DNA of 64,000 nucleotides from the NCBI RefSeq assembly GCF_013396335.1, contig NZ_JABWSY010000011.1, positions 62,001 to 126,000 on the forward strand, given 5' to 3'. Source of the DNA: Bacillus sp. EB106-08-02-XG196. Its GTDB lineage: Bacteria; Bacillota; Bacilli; Bacillales; Cytobacillaceae. Made by a program: the position numbers and the translations under genes. Position 1 is the first letter of the stretch. Each line of letters opens with the position of its first letter. Shown here in pieces: positions 63,603-64,000 of this stretch. Under the pieces are notes generated by a model. It made no database searches and had not been told where the DNA came from. It saw nothing but the letters and a program-made list of their open reading frames with translations.

Positions 63603-64000
63603 ATGGTAAAAGGCAAGGAAAATTTGAGTAATATGACGAGACGGAACCGATATAATCGGAATGCTCGGCTTCAAAATGCAAAAAAAATGGGCAGGGCAGT
63701 ATGATGGGAAAAATATTGCAAAAGCTTATAGTAATTGGTTTGGTGTAGACCTATTATGTGCGATTACAGAGCTTGAAATGCTGGGTTATAAATTTAAACA
63801 GTCGTATAAAAAGCAGGTCGAGCAATCATTAATTGCAAAACAAAAAGAAAGTAGAAAACGAAGAGAAGTAGAAGAGAATTATGAAGATGATGCCTTTTAC
63901 TTCATCGCAGGTTATACTTCAAATGGCGTTCCTTTTGGAATCACAAGAGAGGAAATGGAAGATTCTGAAGGAATGCCAAGCCGGGCGATATATAAAGATA
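63603..64000 (+). pseudogene. Hypothetical protein gene, frameshifted at poly-A and cut by the window end
   Basis: A frame from ATG 63603 (or 63633) encodes MTRRNRYNRNARLQNAKK then stops at TGA (63702-63704). A second frame takes over at the eight-A run (63680-63687) with WAGQYDGKNIAKAYSNWFGVDLLCAI and stays open to the window edge (FYFIAGYTSNGVPFGIT). Removing one A joins the two into one continuous protein, typical of a Bacillus hypothetical family with AKKW at this point. It is either a real frameshift, slippage, or a sequencing error. Confidence 0.6.

Overview
The window reads as a chromosomal segment of an endospore-forming, AT-rich Bacillaceae (Bacillus / Neobacillus-like). Evidence: a tricistronic-plus germinant-receptor operon, low G+C, strong AAGGAGG ribosome binding sites, frequent TTG/GTG starts, Gram-positive intrinsic terminators, a TPP riboswitch, and Bacillus-type families (RQC-minor protein, rifampin phosphotransferase, heterocycloanthracin maturation genes, holin-like type I toxins). 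No rRNA, tRNA, CRISPR array, complete insertion sequence or prophage was seen.

Layout. 1-3.4 kb: end of a YdcZ-type transporter, a TIR-bounded MITE-like element carrying palindromic repeats, a RibD/DHFR-like reductase, a DinB protein, a small membrane protein, an RQC-minor DNA-binding protein. 3.5-8.9 kb: germinant-receptor operon A-B-C-D-B2, bracketed by two copies of an 80-bp repeat. 9.1-15.1 kb: rifampin phosphotransferase (rph, minus strand), a TubZ-like tubulin GTPase, gene debris, and a LysR regulator. 15.3-21.4 kb: divergent catabolic operon (acyl-CoA ligase, enoyl-CoA hydratase, double CMD protein, TRAP transporter P-Q-M) for an unidentified carboxylate. 21.6-24.6 kb: holin-like toxin locus, Rossmann-protein fragment, OatA-like acetyltransferase. 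25-30.6 kb: sstT, TPP riboswitch plus tenA, stress and hydrolase genes.

30.9-36.9 kb is a complete-looking TOMM (thiazole/oxazole-modified microcin) locus of the heterocycloanthracin type: a 108-aa precursor with 15 core cysteines, an internal terminator, a ThiF/E1-like maturation protein, a leader-binding/YcaO cyclodehydratase and a two-domain SagB-type dehydrogenase. The precursor core is unusual: an aromatic Cys zone followed by Gly-His-Arg-Cys repeats. 37-44.5 kb: patatin phospholipase, a RacA-like HTH/coiled-coil protein, an atypical zinc-rich UvrA-like ATPase flanked by an 89-bp direct repeat, and a free-standing second FtsZ with a 27-bp repeat in its linker. 44.8-48.3 kb: epimerase, a further holin-like toxin/antisense RNA locus, a second MITE-like element, a LuxR regulator. 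48.5-51.1 kb: esterase plus Baeyer-Villiger monooxygenase. The rest is mixed housekeeping and accessory genes (nitronate monooxygenase, CopC, cupin, RidA, GNATs, PhzF, MFS), ending in a gene frameshifted at a poly-A run and cut by the window edge.

The most notable points are (i) the bipartite TOMM precursor, (ii) two elements of one MITE-like family with similar ends but different internal repeat arrays, (iii) three paralogous copies of one type I toxin/antisense-RNA module in different states of decay, and (iv) two tubulin-superfamily genes outside any division cluster. Function calls come from recognising motifs by eye; no database search was run.
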